Notes: a model not told the origin generated them from the sequence alone. Counted from the stretch's first letter, positions 8,787 through 17,919 are shown. The stretch: 64,000 nucleotides of DNA from Candidatus Zixiibacteriota bacterium (GCA_020051695.1 JAGVQM010000021.1:1-64000); one strand, 5' to 3'. Numbers and translations: made by a program.

Positions 8787-8811
8787 GAGCCGCAGGCGGC
8801 TTGACCCACTC
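8787..8811. repeat. Dispersed repeat family E, copy 1
   Basis: GAGCCGCAGGCGGCTTGACC followed by CACTC. A near-identical unit lies at 47501-47525 and overlaps the suhB stop codon. Confidence 0.55.
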
Positions 8812-8812
8812 C

Positions 8813-8841
8813 TGGATTCCCCGCCGAGACGGGGAATGACA
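8813..8841. repeat. Palindrome family B, copy 2
   Basis: TGGATTCCCCGCCGAGACGG followed by GGAATGACA; inverted orientation relative to copy 1. Confidence 0.65.
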
Positions 8842-8903
8842 CCAGAAGTTCATTCTTTGAAGTGGGCACCTCACCACCTTCGGGCCTATTGAAAAAACAT
8901 TTT

Positions 8904-8950
8904 GTCGAAACCCCATCCCGCCGTGACCGGCGGGATTAGGGGATTTCGAC
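8904..8950. repeat. Palindrome family A, copy 4 (inverted)
   Basis: GTCGAAACCCC, ATCCCGCCGTGACCGGCGGG and GGGGATTTCGAC form the same double-armed hairpin as copies 2 and 5, in opposite orientation. Confidence 0.85.
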
Positions 8951-8970
8951 CTACGCTAAATCCCAACCGT

Positions 8971-9050
8971 AAAATCATCCCAATGTTGTCAGGAAGAATA
9001 TATTTGACCTGCGGGCGTCTTGTCAAACAAAAAGCGGCCCGCCAATTGGC
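8971..9050. repeat. Dispersed repeat family D, copy 1
   Basis: About 80 bases that align without gaps to 12959-13038. The shared core is TTGTCAAACAAAAAGC flanked by GCGGGC and GCCCGCC, which can pair to a hairpin. Confidence 0.8.
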
Positions 9051-9314
9051 ACTGGTGCCCCACCCTTTGGGTGGGGTTAGATTCAATTCGAATCCTTAGA
9101 TTTATTTTTCTTGTCTCCTTTAATCACTGAATCTCATCCCACGGCAAGCCGTGGGGCACCCGGCAGTCATCTGACAACCCTCCGTTAATTTCCGTCGTTC
9201 TTCTTATCGTATTGTCAGGTTAAATCTTGACTTATACATGTTAATCAAGAAACATGAGGGGAAACAATACTAGCCCATTCTCTTGTCCTCAAATGGTCAG
9301 AGTTTCAGAAATCT

Positions 9315-12134
9315 TCATTCGGTCGTTTCAACTGCCGACTCAGTATGGGCCTGGCCGGCGTTTGACACGCCACCCGCCCGCTGGATTACGACGAGGGTGA
9401 TGTCATCGGCCTGCTCGGCGCCACGACTGAAGCCTTGAACCGATTCCATCATGCCGGAAAAAACCTCCGCCGCGCTCTGTCCGCCGCACGCGGCCAGCGC
9501 CTCAACCAACCGCTCCTCCTCATACATCTCGCCGACGGTATTGGCGGCTTCCGTCACCCCGTCGCTGTAGATCGTCAGAACGCTGCCCGGAGCCAGCGCA
9601 ACCGCACCTACTTCGTATCGTATCCCCGGTATCGCCCCCACCAGCAACCCGCCTGTCTCCAGTCGCTGCATGTCGCCGCCGGCCCCGGAGAACACCAGCG
9701 CCGGCGGATGCCCGCCATTCACGTACCACAGTTCCCCCGTCGCCGTGTCAAGCACGCCCACGAACAGCGTCACGAACATCCCGGAGGGCGACGAAGCCAC
9801 GAGGTGCTCGTTCACTTCTGCCATGAACGCCGCGAGGTCACCGCCCGCCCGTGGCAACAGGCTGCGCATCAGAGCGTGCAGATTGGCCATTAACAGCGAA
9901 GCGCCCAGCCCCTTGCCGGAAACATCGCCGACAGCGAAGGCGACCTTCCCTGTTTCCATCTCGAACAGATCGTAGTAATCGCCACCCACCGCCTGGGCGG
10001 GGAGGCAACCCGCCGCAAACTCCCAGCCCGGCACAGCGGGGAGTATTCGCGGGAACAATCCCTGTTGCACTCCGCGAGCGATCTCCAGGTCGCGCGCCTG
10101 CTGAGCCTCCCGCTTCGCCACCACCACCAGCATCGCGTTCTTGAGCGCCATCCCCGCTGCCTGCGCCACCCCTTGGAGCAGCTCCTTGTCCTCGCGGCTG
10201 TAAGGCTGCTCCGAGAGCTTGACTGCCAACGCAAGACAGCCCAGAAGCTCGTTACCGGCACGCACCGGCAGTACCAACTCGTACCGGGCGGGCTTCGTCA
10301 GATCCAGCGGTGCATCCGCTTCCTCTCGCGTCGGTGGGTAGTCTACCCAACGCTGGCCCTCTTCCAACTGGCGCAGAGCGCTTTCAACCCGCACGACGTC
10401 ATCCGGCGTCGACTCGATCTCATCCACGACGGTCAGGGTGCTCGCGTGCACTCCCGCTCGCCACTGTCGGCGCCCCCAAGCCAGATGCACTTTAGTTCCG
10501 TCGCCATCCCCAAGCATGAAGAACCCTATCCGAGCAGGGTGCAGCGCTGCCAGCATTGCCTCACCGGCGTGCTTGAGAATTGCACTTGGTTCCGTGAGAG
10601 CAGCCAACTGTTCCCCAAGTCCAACCAGTACTCGCCGCGCGTCGTACGCCTCACGGAAAAAACGCAGGTCGATCGCCGCCATCAGCGGCCGGTTCACGCG
10701 GCGGAACCCGATGACGACTAGGGCCGAACTCATCATGGAGAGAGCGGAAACGACTGGCATCGACTCCGAAAATTCGAACTGAGCGCTACGAACGACTTGC
10801 AGGACGATGAAGAACAGCAGCACGAACTCGCCAAACAACATGCCGCGGGAAAGCAGAAGGTGCTGGAGACCACGGCGGATGACAAAGCGGATGTCGAACA
10901 AGCGATCAACGACAACGGCGTATCCGAGCACTGCGACGGCGACGGCCATAAGTCCATACGGCAGGAAGTTTGTGACGACAACCTGCCATAAGATACTGAG
11001 GTGGCTCCAGTCGACCCACACCATCAGCACGAAGAACACGCCTGCCGCCAAGAATAGTAGAAAGGAAGCATGCAGCATTTTCATGCGCCGAATGTGCCGG
11101 TGTCTCGTGACACGCATCTGGGCCAGCAGAAGTGGAGCGAACAGGATAACCAGAAGGGCCATCGGCCAAGTGAAGTAGTTCGTCTGTAAGAACCACAGCG
11201 AACCGGCTATAGGTTTCAGCGACGGATACACGGCGCTCGCGGATTCTAGTGTGTCCCCCAGCGCCCAGGCGCCATAAAGAATCCAGAAAACCCACCAGAA
11301 CTTTGCCAGCAAGTCCCCCAGTCGAGTCCGCACGGGGAAGATGGCCAGGAATCCAATCATCATCGGCCCCATGATCGCAGTTGAAAAATTGGAGAAGAAG
11401 AACGCCGGGAGTTTGACCCACAGCGGCCAGAGCGAGGCAAGCGGAAGGTCGGACACGAAGACGAGAGTCCCAGCGGTCAGCAGGGCCACGCTGAGACGGA
11501 AGGCAGCAGGATCACGCGTCCTGAGGATGCCGACAACAGCACCTACCAGCAACGCGCCAATGTCAAAGATGAGCCATGGGCCGATCACTATCCACAGAAA
11601 AACGTCTCTCCTTATGACCAGGCCTTCCTCGGTTTGCTGCATGCCAGGCGTCGAAGGGGGCAATTCCTCAACCACAACAGAGTCAATATGTCGCGTGCCT
11701 TCCCGAACCCACGCGATTAGCAACGTGTCTCCCGGAGACGAATTGAACACTGTCTTGAAGTATGTCTCGGGATGCTCCGGTAATTCGATGCCATTTATTG
11801 CAACGATCAGGTCGCTGTCGTGAAGCCCGACCCGTGCTGCAGGACCCGTGGAGTCCCACGATACCGTAAACGGAACTCCGCCTTCGGCCTTGACCCAAGC
11901 ATCATCTGACCATGCGCCGTCGTAAGGAGGAAGTCCGGAACGGGCGCGCGGGTAGTGTACATATGCGATCATCGACCAGAGCGTCGCCACAATCTGCAAC
12001 ATAAGTACCGCCGAGAAGAATGAGATGACAACCAGGCGCAGGACAGGAACGCGTTCCCCCGGGACGACGGGATTCCGCGCCTCTGCACTGCGATTCCCGG
12101 GCGCTTCTTCCATGTTCTTCTTATCTTCGCTCAT
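9315..12134 (-). CDS. Membrane PP2C-type phosphatase (SpoIIE/RsbU-like) with PDZ and GAF-like regions
   Basis: A 939-residue multidomain signalling protein. Order: a membrane span at about 31-58; a PDZ-like domain at about 75-155 (DSTGPAARVGLHDSDLIVAINGIELP); a cluster of about eight membrane segments to about 440; a GAF-like sensor region to about 690; and a C-terminal SpoIIE/RsbU PP2C-like phosphatase. The phosphatase motifs are LPAQAVGGDYYD, AVGDVSGKGLGASLLMA, VNGGHPPALV and LTIYSDGVTEA, with the metal-binding aspartates intact. Such proteins dephosphorylate anti-anti-sigma factors in partner-switching pathways; no RsbV/RsbW pair is present nearby. It begins six bases after the stop of the barrel-protein gene, so the two are cotranscribed. 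The signal sensed is unknown. Confidence 0.9.
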   Translation of the reverse strand: MSEDKKNMEEAPGNRSAEARNPVVPGERVPVLRLVVISFFSAVLMLQIVATLWSMIAYVHYPRARSGLPPYDGAWSDDAWVKAEGGVPFTVSWDSTGPAARVGLHDSDLIVAINGIELPEHPETYFKTVFNSSPGDTLLIAWVREGTRHIDSVVVEELPPSTPGMQQTEEGLVIRRDVFLWIVIGPWLIFDIGALLVGAVVGILRTRDPAAFRLSVALLTAGTLVFVSDLPLASLWPLWVKLPAFFFSNFSTAIMGPMMIGFLAIFPVRTRLGDLLAKFWWVFWILYGAWALGDTLESASAVYPSLKPIAGSLWFLQTNYFTWPMALLVILFAPLLLAQMRVTRHRHIRRMKMLHASFLLFLAAGVFFVLMVWVDWSHLSILWQVVVTNFLPYGLMAVAVAVLGYAVVVDRLFDIRFVIRRGLQHLLLSRGMLFGEFVLLFFIVLQVVRSAQFEFSESMPVVSALSMMSSALVVIGFRRVNRPLMAAIDLRFFREAYDARRVLVGLGEQLAALTEPSAILKHAGEAMLAALHPARIGFFMLGDGDGTKVHLAWGRRQWRAGVHASTLTVVDEIESTPDDVVRVESALRQLEEGQRWVDYPPTREEADAPLDLTKPARYELVLPVRAGNELLGCLALAVKLSEQPYSREDKELLQGVAQAAGMALKNAMLVVVAKREAQQARDLEIARGVQQGLFPRILPAVPGWEFAAGCLPAQAVGGDYYDLFEMETGKVAFAVGDVSGKGLGASLLMANLHALMRSLLPRAGGDLAAFMAEVNEHLVASSPSGMFVTLFVGVLDTATGELWYVNGGHPPALVFSGAGGDMQRLETGGLLVGAIPGIRYEVGAVALAPGSVLTIYSDGVTEAANTVGEMYEEERLVEALAACGGQSAAEVFSGMMESVQGFSRGAEQADDITLVVIQRAGGVSNAGQAHTESAVETTE

Positions 12135-12140
12135 CGACGC

Positions 12141-12731
12141 CTACTTGGGTAGAGTCATGCGTCCGATTCTTAGCAGGAGAAATACTTGTGCACTCTGGAC
12201 AATTGGGAAGCCGGCCCGATCTCGGATCCCAAGTTCGAACCCTACGGATCGGGTCGGGGCAAAGTCGATGCCAAGCTCTCCTTGAGCATACACTGCAGGG
12301 CCATGGTACGCGGTAAACCCGACCCCGAGACCAGCCGACGCGAAAGGGAGGATCGCGCCGGCTTTTTCCGCCAGGAACCAGCGGCGACGAGCTCCGAGCG
12401 AAAGGTAGGAATACGGATCAGCATCACTGTTGTCTACCAGACCAGACGCATAGCCGCTGATGAAGAAATCAATTTGCCATCGCCTGATGGCTTGAAAACC
12501 AATGTCGACACCGTTACCGAAACCTCGACCGAGGACTCCCACAAATCCGGCACCTCGTCTCTGATCGCTTATCGCCGAAACAGGGACCTCGTACCCGACG
12601 TAAGAACCGACCCATACCTGGCCCTCTGCGGTTATGATCGGAAGAACAATCAAGATGCAAAGCGCCATGGCCTGAAGAGGAAAAACCCAGTGAGTCGCCA
12701 GGAGCCCCTTACGTCCCGATCGTCGCATCAT
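12141..12731 (-). CDS. Small outer-membrane beta-barrel-like protein
   Basis: About 196 residues. The start at 12731 is chosen because AAAGGAGG sits seven bases upstream and a signal peptide follows (FPLQAMALCILIVLPIITAEGQ). The frame is open 111 bases further, but that part is only translation of the family A palindrome and is rejected. The mature protein has alternating hydrophobic/polar strands with many Gly and aromatic residues (GSYVGYEVPV, DIGFQAIRRWQIDFFISGY, YSYLSLGARRRWFL, GLGVGFTAYHG, YAQGELGIDF) and ends in a short hydrophobic strand, as in eight-stranded barrels. It is cotranscribed with the phosphatase gene. No function is assigned. Confidence 0.75.
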   Translation of the reverse strand: MMRRSGRKGLLATHWVFPLQAMALCILIVLPIITAEGQVWVGSYVGYEVPVSAISDQRRGAGFVGVLGRGFGNGVDIGFQAIRRWQIDFFISGYASGLVDNSDADPYSYLSLGARRRWFLAEKAGAILPFASAGLGVGFTAYHGPAVYAQGELGIDFAPTRSVGFELGIRDRAGFPIVQSAQVFLLLRIGRMTLPK

Positions 12732-12784
12732 TGATCTGCCTCCTTTATTAACGTCTCGAATTTTTTGTGGCCCAAAGCCTGTAG

Positions 12785-12831
12785 GTCGAAATCCCCGAAT
12801 CCCGCCGGTCACGGCGGGATGGGGTTTCGAC
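12785..12831. repeat. Palindrome family A, copy 5
   Basis: GTCGAAATCCCC, CCCGCCGGTCACGGCGGG and GGGGTTTCGAC. The bases after it (CAATTGCTTCATTCTCCAAATT) match those after copy 2, so the unit is longer than the hairpin. Confidence 0.85.
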
Positions 12832-12929
12832 AATTGCTTCATTCTCCAAATTCACCGTCAATGCCAAAATCTCATCCCACGGCCCTGCGCGGCGGGATGG
12901 GGCACACACCCCCAAATTTCTCACACCCG

Positions 12930-12954
12930 GCCGTCAGGAAAGATTCCTGACGGC
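12930..12954. repeat. Perfect 11-bp inverted repeat
   Basis: GCCGTCAGGAA-aga-TTCCTGACGGC. There is no T-run on either side, so it is more likely a dispersed palindrome than a terminator for the hdr operon. Confidence 0.6.
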
Positions 12955-12958
12955 GCTC

Positions 12959-13038
12959 AAAATCAGCCCATTGTTGTCCGGAGGAAAATACTCGATTTGC
13001 GGGCAATTTGTCAAACAAAAAGCAGCCCGCCGATTGGC
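12959..13038. repeat. Dispersed repeat family D, copy 2
   Basis: Gap-free match to 8971-9050 over about 80 bases, ending 56 bases before the stop codon of the hdrD-like gene. Confidence 0.8.
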
Positions 13039-13094
13039 GGACCGCTTTCGGGTTATGGGAGTTATTTGTGTAAATACTCCCCGTACTGCTCCTG

Positions 13095-14249
13095 CTACTT
13101 GCTGTTCAAGGCCTCAGCCAACAGGACAATTAAATCTTTGACTTCGACTTTCTTATCCTCGGGGATCGATTCGCCCTGCAGCGCGCATTTGAAATGCACA
13201 TAACATTTCGGGCACGAGGTCACCAACATCTCCGCGCCGACATTATATGCGCCCAACAGCCGGTCGGTTTGGATGCGTTTGGATGTCGCATCGCAATTCT
13301 GCCACGCCGACGTGCCGCAACAAATCGCTCCCGGCCCGCGTTTGGTCATCTCGTTGAATTGGACGCCGGGGATCAAATTGATCATCCGGCGCGGGGAATC
13401 GTAAATACCCATGTGCCGTCCGAGACGGCAGGGATCTTGAAACGAAACGGTTTTTTTGATCTCGCCGAGTTTCTTTTCCAATTGCGCAGAAACATCGGCT
13501 AAAAGCTCGGTGATATACACCATTTGGAAGCCGAGTGGCCCGACGACCTCGGGATAATCGACCGCCAGCGTGCGATAACATTCCGGGCAGGCGGTCAAAA
13601 CTTTTTTCACCCCGGTTGCGCGGATCATCTTGACGTTGCGTTCGGCCAGCAGTTTGAAATTCTCGATGTCCCCGCCCCACAGCAAGTCATGGCCGCAGCA
13701 ACGTTCATCTTTCATCACCACCGGCTCGATGCCCAGCACATTGAGCACTTTGACCACGCTTTTGGCGATAGCGAGGGTGTTCGATTCCAAATCCGAAAAC
13801 AACGCATCAAAATACGGCAGGCAGCCGACGAAATATCCCCACTCGCCTTTCTCGGCAATTTTCAAATCACCGGTCACCCAACCCATGCGGTCCTGCGGCT
13901 GGTTGGATGTCGCATGAATGCGCATCATCGCCTGCAACGCGCCGCCGTGAGAGCAGGAGGGATCATTATGCAGCCGGAACGCCTCGCGGCGCAGGACTTT
14001 GGTCATCGCCGAATATTTCACATCGGAGGGGCAGCGCGCATTGCACAACCCGCAGGTCAGACAGGTCCAGACATTGGGGTCCAGCGCGACATTGGCCGGG
14101 TTTTCGGAAATCAATCGCCCGACAATCCGCCGCGGGGAATAGGTGCCGTTGTAGCGCGAGATCGGACACACGGCAGTGCACTTGCCGCACTCCAGACAGC
14201 GGAACGCGTTGGTCAGCGACAGTGTTTTTTGAAATGTGGCTTCAGCCAT
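13095..14249 (-). CDS. HdrD/GlpC-like (Fe-S)-binding CCG-domain protein
   Basis: A 384-residue cytoplasmic iron-sulfur protein. The N-terminus holds two 4Fe-4S motifs: CLECGKCTAVCP at about residues 18-29 and CLTCGLCNARCP at about 63-74. The C-terminal part has two CCG domains. The first has VGCLPYFD, RCCGHDLLWGG and CPECYRT; the second has DPCRLGRHMG, CCGTSAW and CPKCYVH. This is the layout of HdrD, the fused HdrC-HdrB catalytic subunit, where the CCG domains hold the noncubane clusters that cleave disulfides. It is the last gene of the minus-strand hdr operon, 16 bases after mvhD. Having both HdrBC and an HdrD-like protein in one operon suggests a second disulfide- or quinone-linked output; the acceptor is unknown. 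Confidence 0.9.
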   Translation of the reverse strand: MAEATFQKTLSLTNAFRCLECGKCTAVCPISRYNGTYSPRRIVGRLISENPANVALDPNVWTCLTCGLCNARCPSDVKYSAMTKVLRREAFRLHNDPSCSHGGALQAMMRIHATSNQPQDRMGWVTGDLKIAEKGEWGYFVGCLPYFDALFSDLESNTLAIAKSVVKVLNVLGIEPVVMKDERCCGHDLLWGGDIENFKLLAERNVKMIRATGVKKVLTACPECYRTLAVDYPEVVGPLGFQMVYITELLADVSAQLEKKLGEIKKTVSFQDPCRLGRHMGIYDSPRRMINLIPGVQFNEMTKRGPGAICCGTSAWQNCDATSKRIQTDRLLGAYNVGAEMLVTSCPKCYVHFKCALQGESIPEDKKVEVKDLIVLLAEALNSK

Positions 14250-14265
14250 GATGGTTTTTCCCGGT

Positions 14266-14733
14266 TCATTCGACGATAGGGAGCGGTTGCGGCTGCGACA
14301 TGCGCGAGCCGTTCATTTTATGGGGGCTGGGCCCGGCGGCCTTGATATCCGCAACAAACTCTTTGATCAGCGCCGCCCACTTGTTGCCCTCGGCGGCCGA
14401 GACCCACTCCAGCCGGAACCGCCGCTCATCGACGCCCAGCAATTTGAGCATCGCAACGAGTTTTTTATAATTTTTCTCGGCTTCGTAATTCCCGAAGATA
14501 TAGTGGCAGTCCCCGAAATGGCACCCCGACCACAGGACGCCGTCCGCGCCCATGCGGAACGCTTCGAGAATATGTCCCGGGTTAACCCGCCCGGAACACA
14601 TGGTGCGGATCACGCGGATATCCGGAGGGTACTGCATGCGGTTGACACCCGCGTTGTCGGCCCCGGCGTAGGAACACCAGTTGCAGGCAAACACGAGGAT
14701 TTTCGGTTTGAACTCTTTTGTTTCGGCTGCCAT
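14266..14733 (-). CDS. mvhD: MvhD-type hydrogenase/Hdr-linking 2Fe-2S protein
   Basis: A 155-residue protein of the MvhD/FlpD family. Conserved Cys blocks are [15 protein letters not shown] near residues 14-28, IRTMCSGRVNP near 43-53, and WSGCHFGDCHY near 69-79. MvhD carries electrons between HdrA and an electron-donating partner (hydrogenase or formate dehydrogenase in methanogens). No hydrogenase or formate dehydrogenase gene is in the window, so the donor here is unknown. It lies 22 bases after hdrA and 16 before the hdrD-like gene. A second copy of the domain is fused to the C-terminus of the other HdrA (23243-25717). Confidence 0.92.
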   Translation of the reverse strand: MAAETKEFKPKILVFACNWCSYAGADNAGVNRMQYPPDIRVIRTMCSGRVNPGHILEAFRMGADGVLWSGCHFGDCHYIFGNYEAEKNYKKLVAMLKLLGVDERRFRLEWVSAAEGNKWAALIKEFVADIKAAGPSPHKMNGSRMSQPQPLPIVE

Positions 14734-14755
14734 GTTGGTCTGTCCCGCCGTTGGT

Positions 14756-17700
14756 TTATGCTTCGCTCCCCAGCAAAAACACTCTCATCATCGAGGAGAT
14801 CTGGTTGTCGGTGAAATGCCGCGCCTTGATTGCCCCGGTGGGGCACATCGCCGCGCAGGTCCCGCAACCCTTGCAGAGTGCTTCGTTGATCTTTGCGGCA
14901 AACAACCCGCCGCCGATAGCGACGCGCTCGGGCGCGTGGAAATCGCAGATCGCCACGCATGTCCCACAATCGCGGCACAAGTCGAAACTGACCGCGCAGG
15001 TTGTCGGGTCGAGCAGGACTGTCTCGTTGGCCAGCAAGGTTGCGGCCTTGCCCGCCGCACCGGAGGCCTGGGCCACCGAATCGGTGAGGTCTTTCGGCCC
15101 CTGCGCGCACCCGCAAACGAAGATACCCTCGGTATTGGTCTCCACCGGCCCGAGCTTGGGGTGTCGCTCCATGAAAAAGCCGTCCGGCCCGGTGGGCACT
15201 TTCATAATCTCTTTTAGTTTGGCGTACGCCTCTTTGTACGGGCTCAAGCCGACCGCCAGGACGACCAGATCGACATCGGCCTCGACAATATCATCAATGG
15301 CTTCGGTGTAGGCCCGGATGCCGGTGACTTTGTTCTCACCGATAATCTCGGGTTTGCGGTCGTCATTGTAGCGGACAAACACCACCCCGGCCCGGCGCGC
15401 CTCGCGGTACGATTCCTCCGCGTGATGACTGAACGTGCGCATATCGCGGTAGAAGACAATGACATTGATGCCGCGTTTGCGCAGCGCCAGGGCCTGCTTG
15501 ACCGTGGTCGCGCAACAATACCGCGAGCACCCCGGGTTGGTTTCCGGATCACGCGAGCCGACACACTGCACGAAAGCCGCTGTCTTGACCGACTCGCCGT
15601 CGAGCTCCACTTCACCTTGCTTGAGTTGCGCTTCGAGCTGCATGTTGGTGATCACGCCTTTGGTCATCCCGTAGCCGTACTCGCCGACCGGATTGTAGAT
15701 GTCCGAGCCGATGGCCATGATGATCGCGCCGGCCTTGACGTCACCGTTGGTGTCGGTCTTCACGGTAAAGCCGCCGACAAAACCGTCAACGCCGATCACC
15801 TCGGTGCCGGTAAGCACCCGGGCGCCGCTTTGTTTGAGCCGTTCGTACGCTTCGTTGAATAATGTCTCGGCGTCGTATTCCTCGGGGAAGGTGACATTCA
15901 ACTCACGCGAGCGGCCGCCGAGTCTTTCGGTCTTTTCGATTAAGGTCACCGGGAAGCCCTGCAGGGCCAGATCGGTCGCCGCGCGCATCCCGGCCAGACC
16001 GCCGCCGATGACCACTGCCGACGGGTTGACCTTGAGTTCCTTGGCTTCCAGCGGTTCCAGCCGCGCGGAGCGGGCTACGGCCATCCGGATTTGATCGGTG
16101 GCGCGTTCCATGGCCGCTTCGGGTTCATGGGCATGCACCCAGGAACACTGGTCGCGGATGTTGACCATCTCGAACAGGTAGGGGTTCAGCCCCACCAGCC
16201 GGATGGTCTCACGGAAAATCGGTTCATGCGTGCGCGGCGTGCAGGCCGCGGCGATGATCCGGTTTAATTTATGCTCAACAATTCTTTCCTGAATGACCCG
16301 CTGGGCCTGGTCCGAACAGGTAAACAAATCACTCTGGACCCAGACGACATTGGGCAATTTTGCGGCCTGCTCGGCCAGTTTCTTGACATCCAGCACGCCG
16401 GCAATGTTGATCCCGCAATTGCAGACAAACACGCCGATCCGCGGCGGACCGCTGGTATCAACCTGGGGAATATCTTCTTTGATCCGCTCGATGCGGTGGT
16501 CGGCCAGGTGCTTCGCGGCCAGCGCGGCCGCGCCCGAGGCCTGCGCCACCGAGTCGGGGATATCTTCCGGGCCGCGCGAACAGCCGCACAAATAAATGCC
16601 GTCGCGCGTGGCTTCCAGCGCCTGCGTGCTGGACTGCCGCGAAACGAAAAAGCCGTACTCGTCGGTCTCGATGCCGAGAATTTTGGCGAGTTGTGTCGTT
16701 ACTTCTCGATTGGGCATCCCCGCCGAGGCGAGGATCACCAGGTCGGCGTCCCGTTTCTGCGGTTTGCCGGTCGCCTGGTCCTCGGTGTACAGAATCAGAT
16801 TACGCGTCTCGGGGTCTTCGAGGATTTTGGAAGGTTTTCCCCGGACATATTTAATCCACGGTTCGGCCTGGGTGCGGCGGTAGAATTCGTCATACCCCTT
16901 GCCAAACGCGCGCATGTCGATGTAATGGATGGAGACTTCATCGACGTCGGGTTCGTGGTCTTTAGTCAGCAATGCGCACTTGGCGGAATTCAAACAGCAA
17001 AACCGCGAGCAATATTCGCCGCCTTCGAGGGCGCAGCGCGCGCCGATACACTGGATGAACGCCACTTTTTTCGGGGTCCTGCCGTCCGAGGGCCGGATAA
17101 TCTTGCCGTTGGTCGGCCCCGAGGCGTTGAGCATCCGCTCATATTCCAGTCCGGTCATCACATTGGGATAGATGCCGTAGCCGTAATCGCCTTTTTGGTA
17201 AGGAGTATAGACACCCGTGCCGGTGGCCACGATGACCGAACCCACGGGAATGGTGAACTCTTTGGGATAGTCATCATATTTGATGGCGTTGATATCGCAG
17301 GCCTTCCGGCACCGCTCGCAGGCAAGGATGACGTCATTGAGACAGTTGTCGAAATCCAGCGTATAGGCGTTGGGCACCGCTTGCGGGAACGGCGAATAGA
17401 TGGCCTTGCGTGTGCCGAGCCCGATATCGAATTCGTTGGGTACGGCGATAGGGCAGGCATCGGAGCATTGTCCGCAGCCGGTACACAAGTCCAGATCGAC
17501 ATACCGCGGGGCGGTGCGGACCGTGGCCTGATAATTTCCCGGGCGCCCCTCCAGACCGATAACTTCGGAGAGGGTGAAGACGTCAATCAAAGGATGCCGA
17601 CCGGCATCCATCATTTTCGGCCCGAGTATTCATATGGAGCAGTCCATCGTGGGAAACGTTTTGTCCAGCTGGGCCATCCGTCCACCCAGCGAGGGCGCTT

Positions 17701-17797
17701 TCTCGACCAGATAGGTCTTGACGCGCGCCGCTGCCAGATCCAGGGCCGCCTGGATACCGGCAACGCCTCCGCCGATGACAAGTACGCCTTTGTCCAT
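14756..17797 (-). CDS. hdrA: HdrA, double-module, selenocysteine-containing (in-frame TGA)
   Basis: Read as one 1013-residue protein with TGA at 17630-17632 decoded as selenocysteine at residue 56 (context MDCSI-U-ILGPKM). The start is ATG at 17797 ([14 protein letters not shown]); upstream residues are non-family. Order: FAD-binding fold at residues 1-50 ([23 protein letters not shown]); the Sec motif; a ferredoxin motif with Cys at 105, 108, 111 and 115; Cys-rich blocks FIQCIGARC and YCSRFCCLN; then, from about 450, a second HdrA unit starting with the HdrA N-domain ([15 protein letters not shown]). That unit has its own FAD site near 596 ([13 protein letters not shown]), a second [14 protein letters not shown] block, and two C-terminal 4Fe-4S motifs near 941 and 979. 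The second module lacks the Sec/Cys motif after GGRS. HdrA is the flavin subunit for electron bifurcation or confurcation. A bacterial SECIS-like hairpin follows the TGA at 17593-17608. Without recoding the gene would be split in two. Confidence 0.9.
17593..17608 (-). promoter_or_regulatory. Candidate bacterial SECIS hairpin in hdrA (copy 1)
   Basis: On the minus strand GATGCC-GGTC-GGCATC forms a perfect stem with a four-base loop; one more G-C pair closes it (17592 with 17609). The loop begins 27 bases after the TGA at 17630-17632, within the range known for bacterial SECIS elements, and starts with G as expected. The identical hairpin sits at the same distance in the other hdrA. Confidence 0.8.
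17630..17632 (-). other. TGA recoded as selenocysteine in hdrA (copy 1)
   Basis: The codon falls at the cysteine position of the HdrA motif (TFPTxDC..CILGPKM in Cys-type proteins, from family knowledge). Family similarity continues without a break on both sides in the same frame, which argues against a pseudogene stop. Confidence 0.85.
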
Positions 17798-17919
17798 GAT
17801 TGCCTTTTTGCCCCGCGCGCGGACCTGCGTCCGGACGCCTCGATAAACGGGAGATCGTTTCTTTCGTTTCGTTGGTCCCTGCCGGTGCAACTCCTCATGC
17901 GGCGGAAAACCACACGCGC

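Larger units (their letters stand above)
8647..9314. other. Repeat-rich intergenic region, 668 bases
   Basis: No credible gene is present. The region is a patchwork of dispersed palindromes: family A (8686-8752 and, inverted, 8904-8950), family B (8813-8841), family E (8787-8811), family D (8971-9050), and an ACGGCAAGCCGTGGGGCACC element near 9140-9170. It also has a CCCACCCTTTGGGTGGGG hairpin near 9060. The layout resembles a dump site for non-autonomous repeat units between the helicase and the phosphatase gene. Confidence 0.75.

Noticed and set aside
9070-9095. TTCGAATCC string resembling a tRNA T-loop
   Set aside because: No acceptor stem, anticodon arm or CCA can be built around it.
12732-12842. 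N-terminal extension of the barrel protein to 233 residues
   Set aside because: The extra part (SKPHPAVTGGIRGFRPTG region) is translation of the family A palindrome; a strong ribosome-binding site marks the start at 12731.
14756-17614. 952-residue and 86-residue frames as separate hdrA genes
   Set aside because: The 952-residue frame lacks the FAD-binding start and has no ribosome-binding site; the pieces are joined by the Sec codon.
17630-17632. TGA in hdrA read as a true stop making two genes or a pseudogene
   Set aside because: The family frame continues exactly on both sides, the same codon is TGA in the second hdrA, and both have a SECIS-like hairpin at the same distance.
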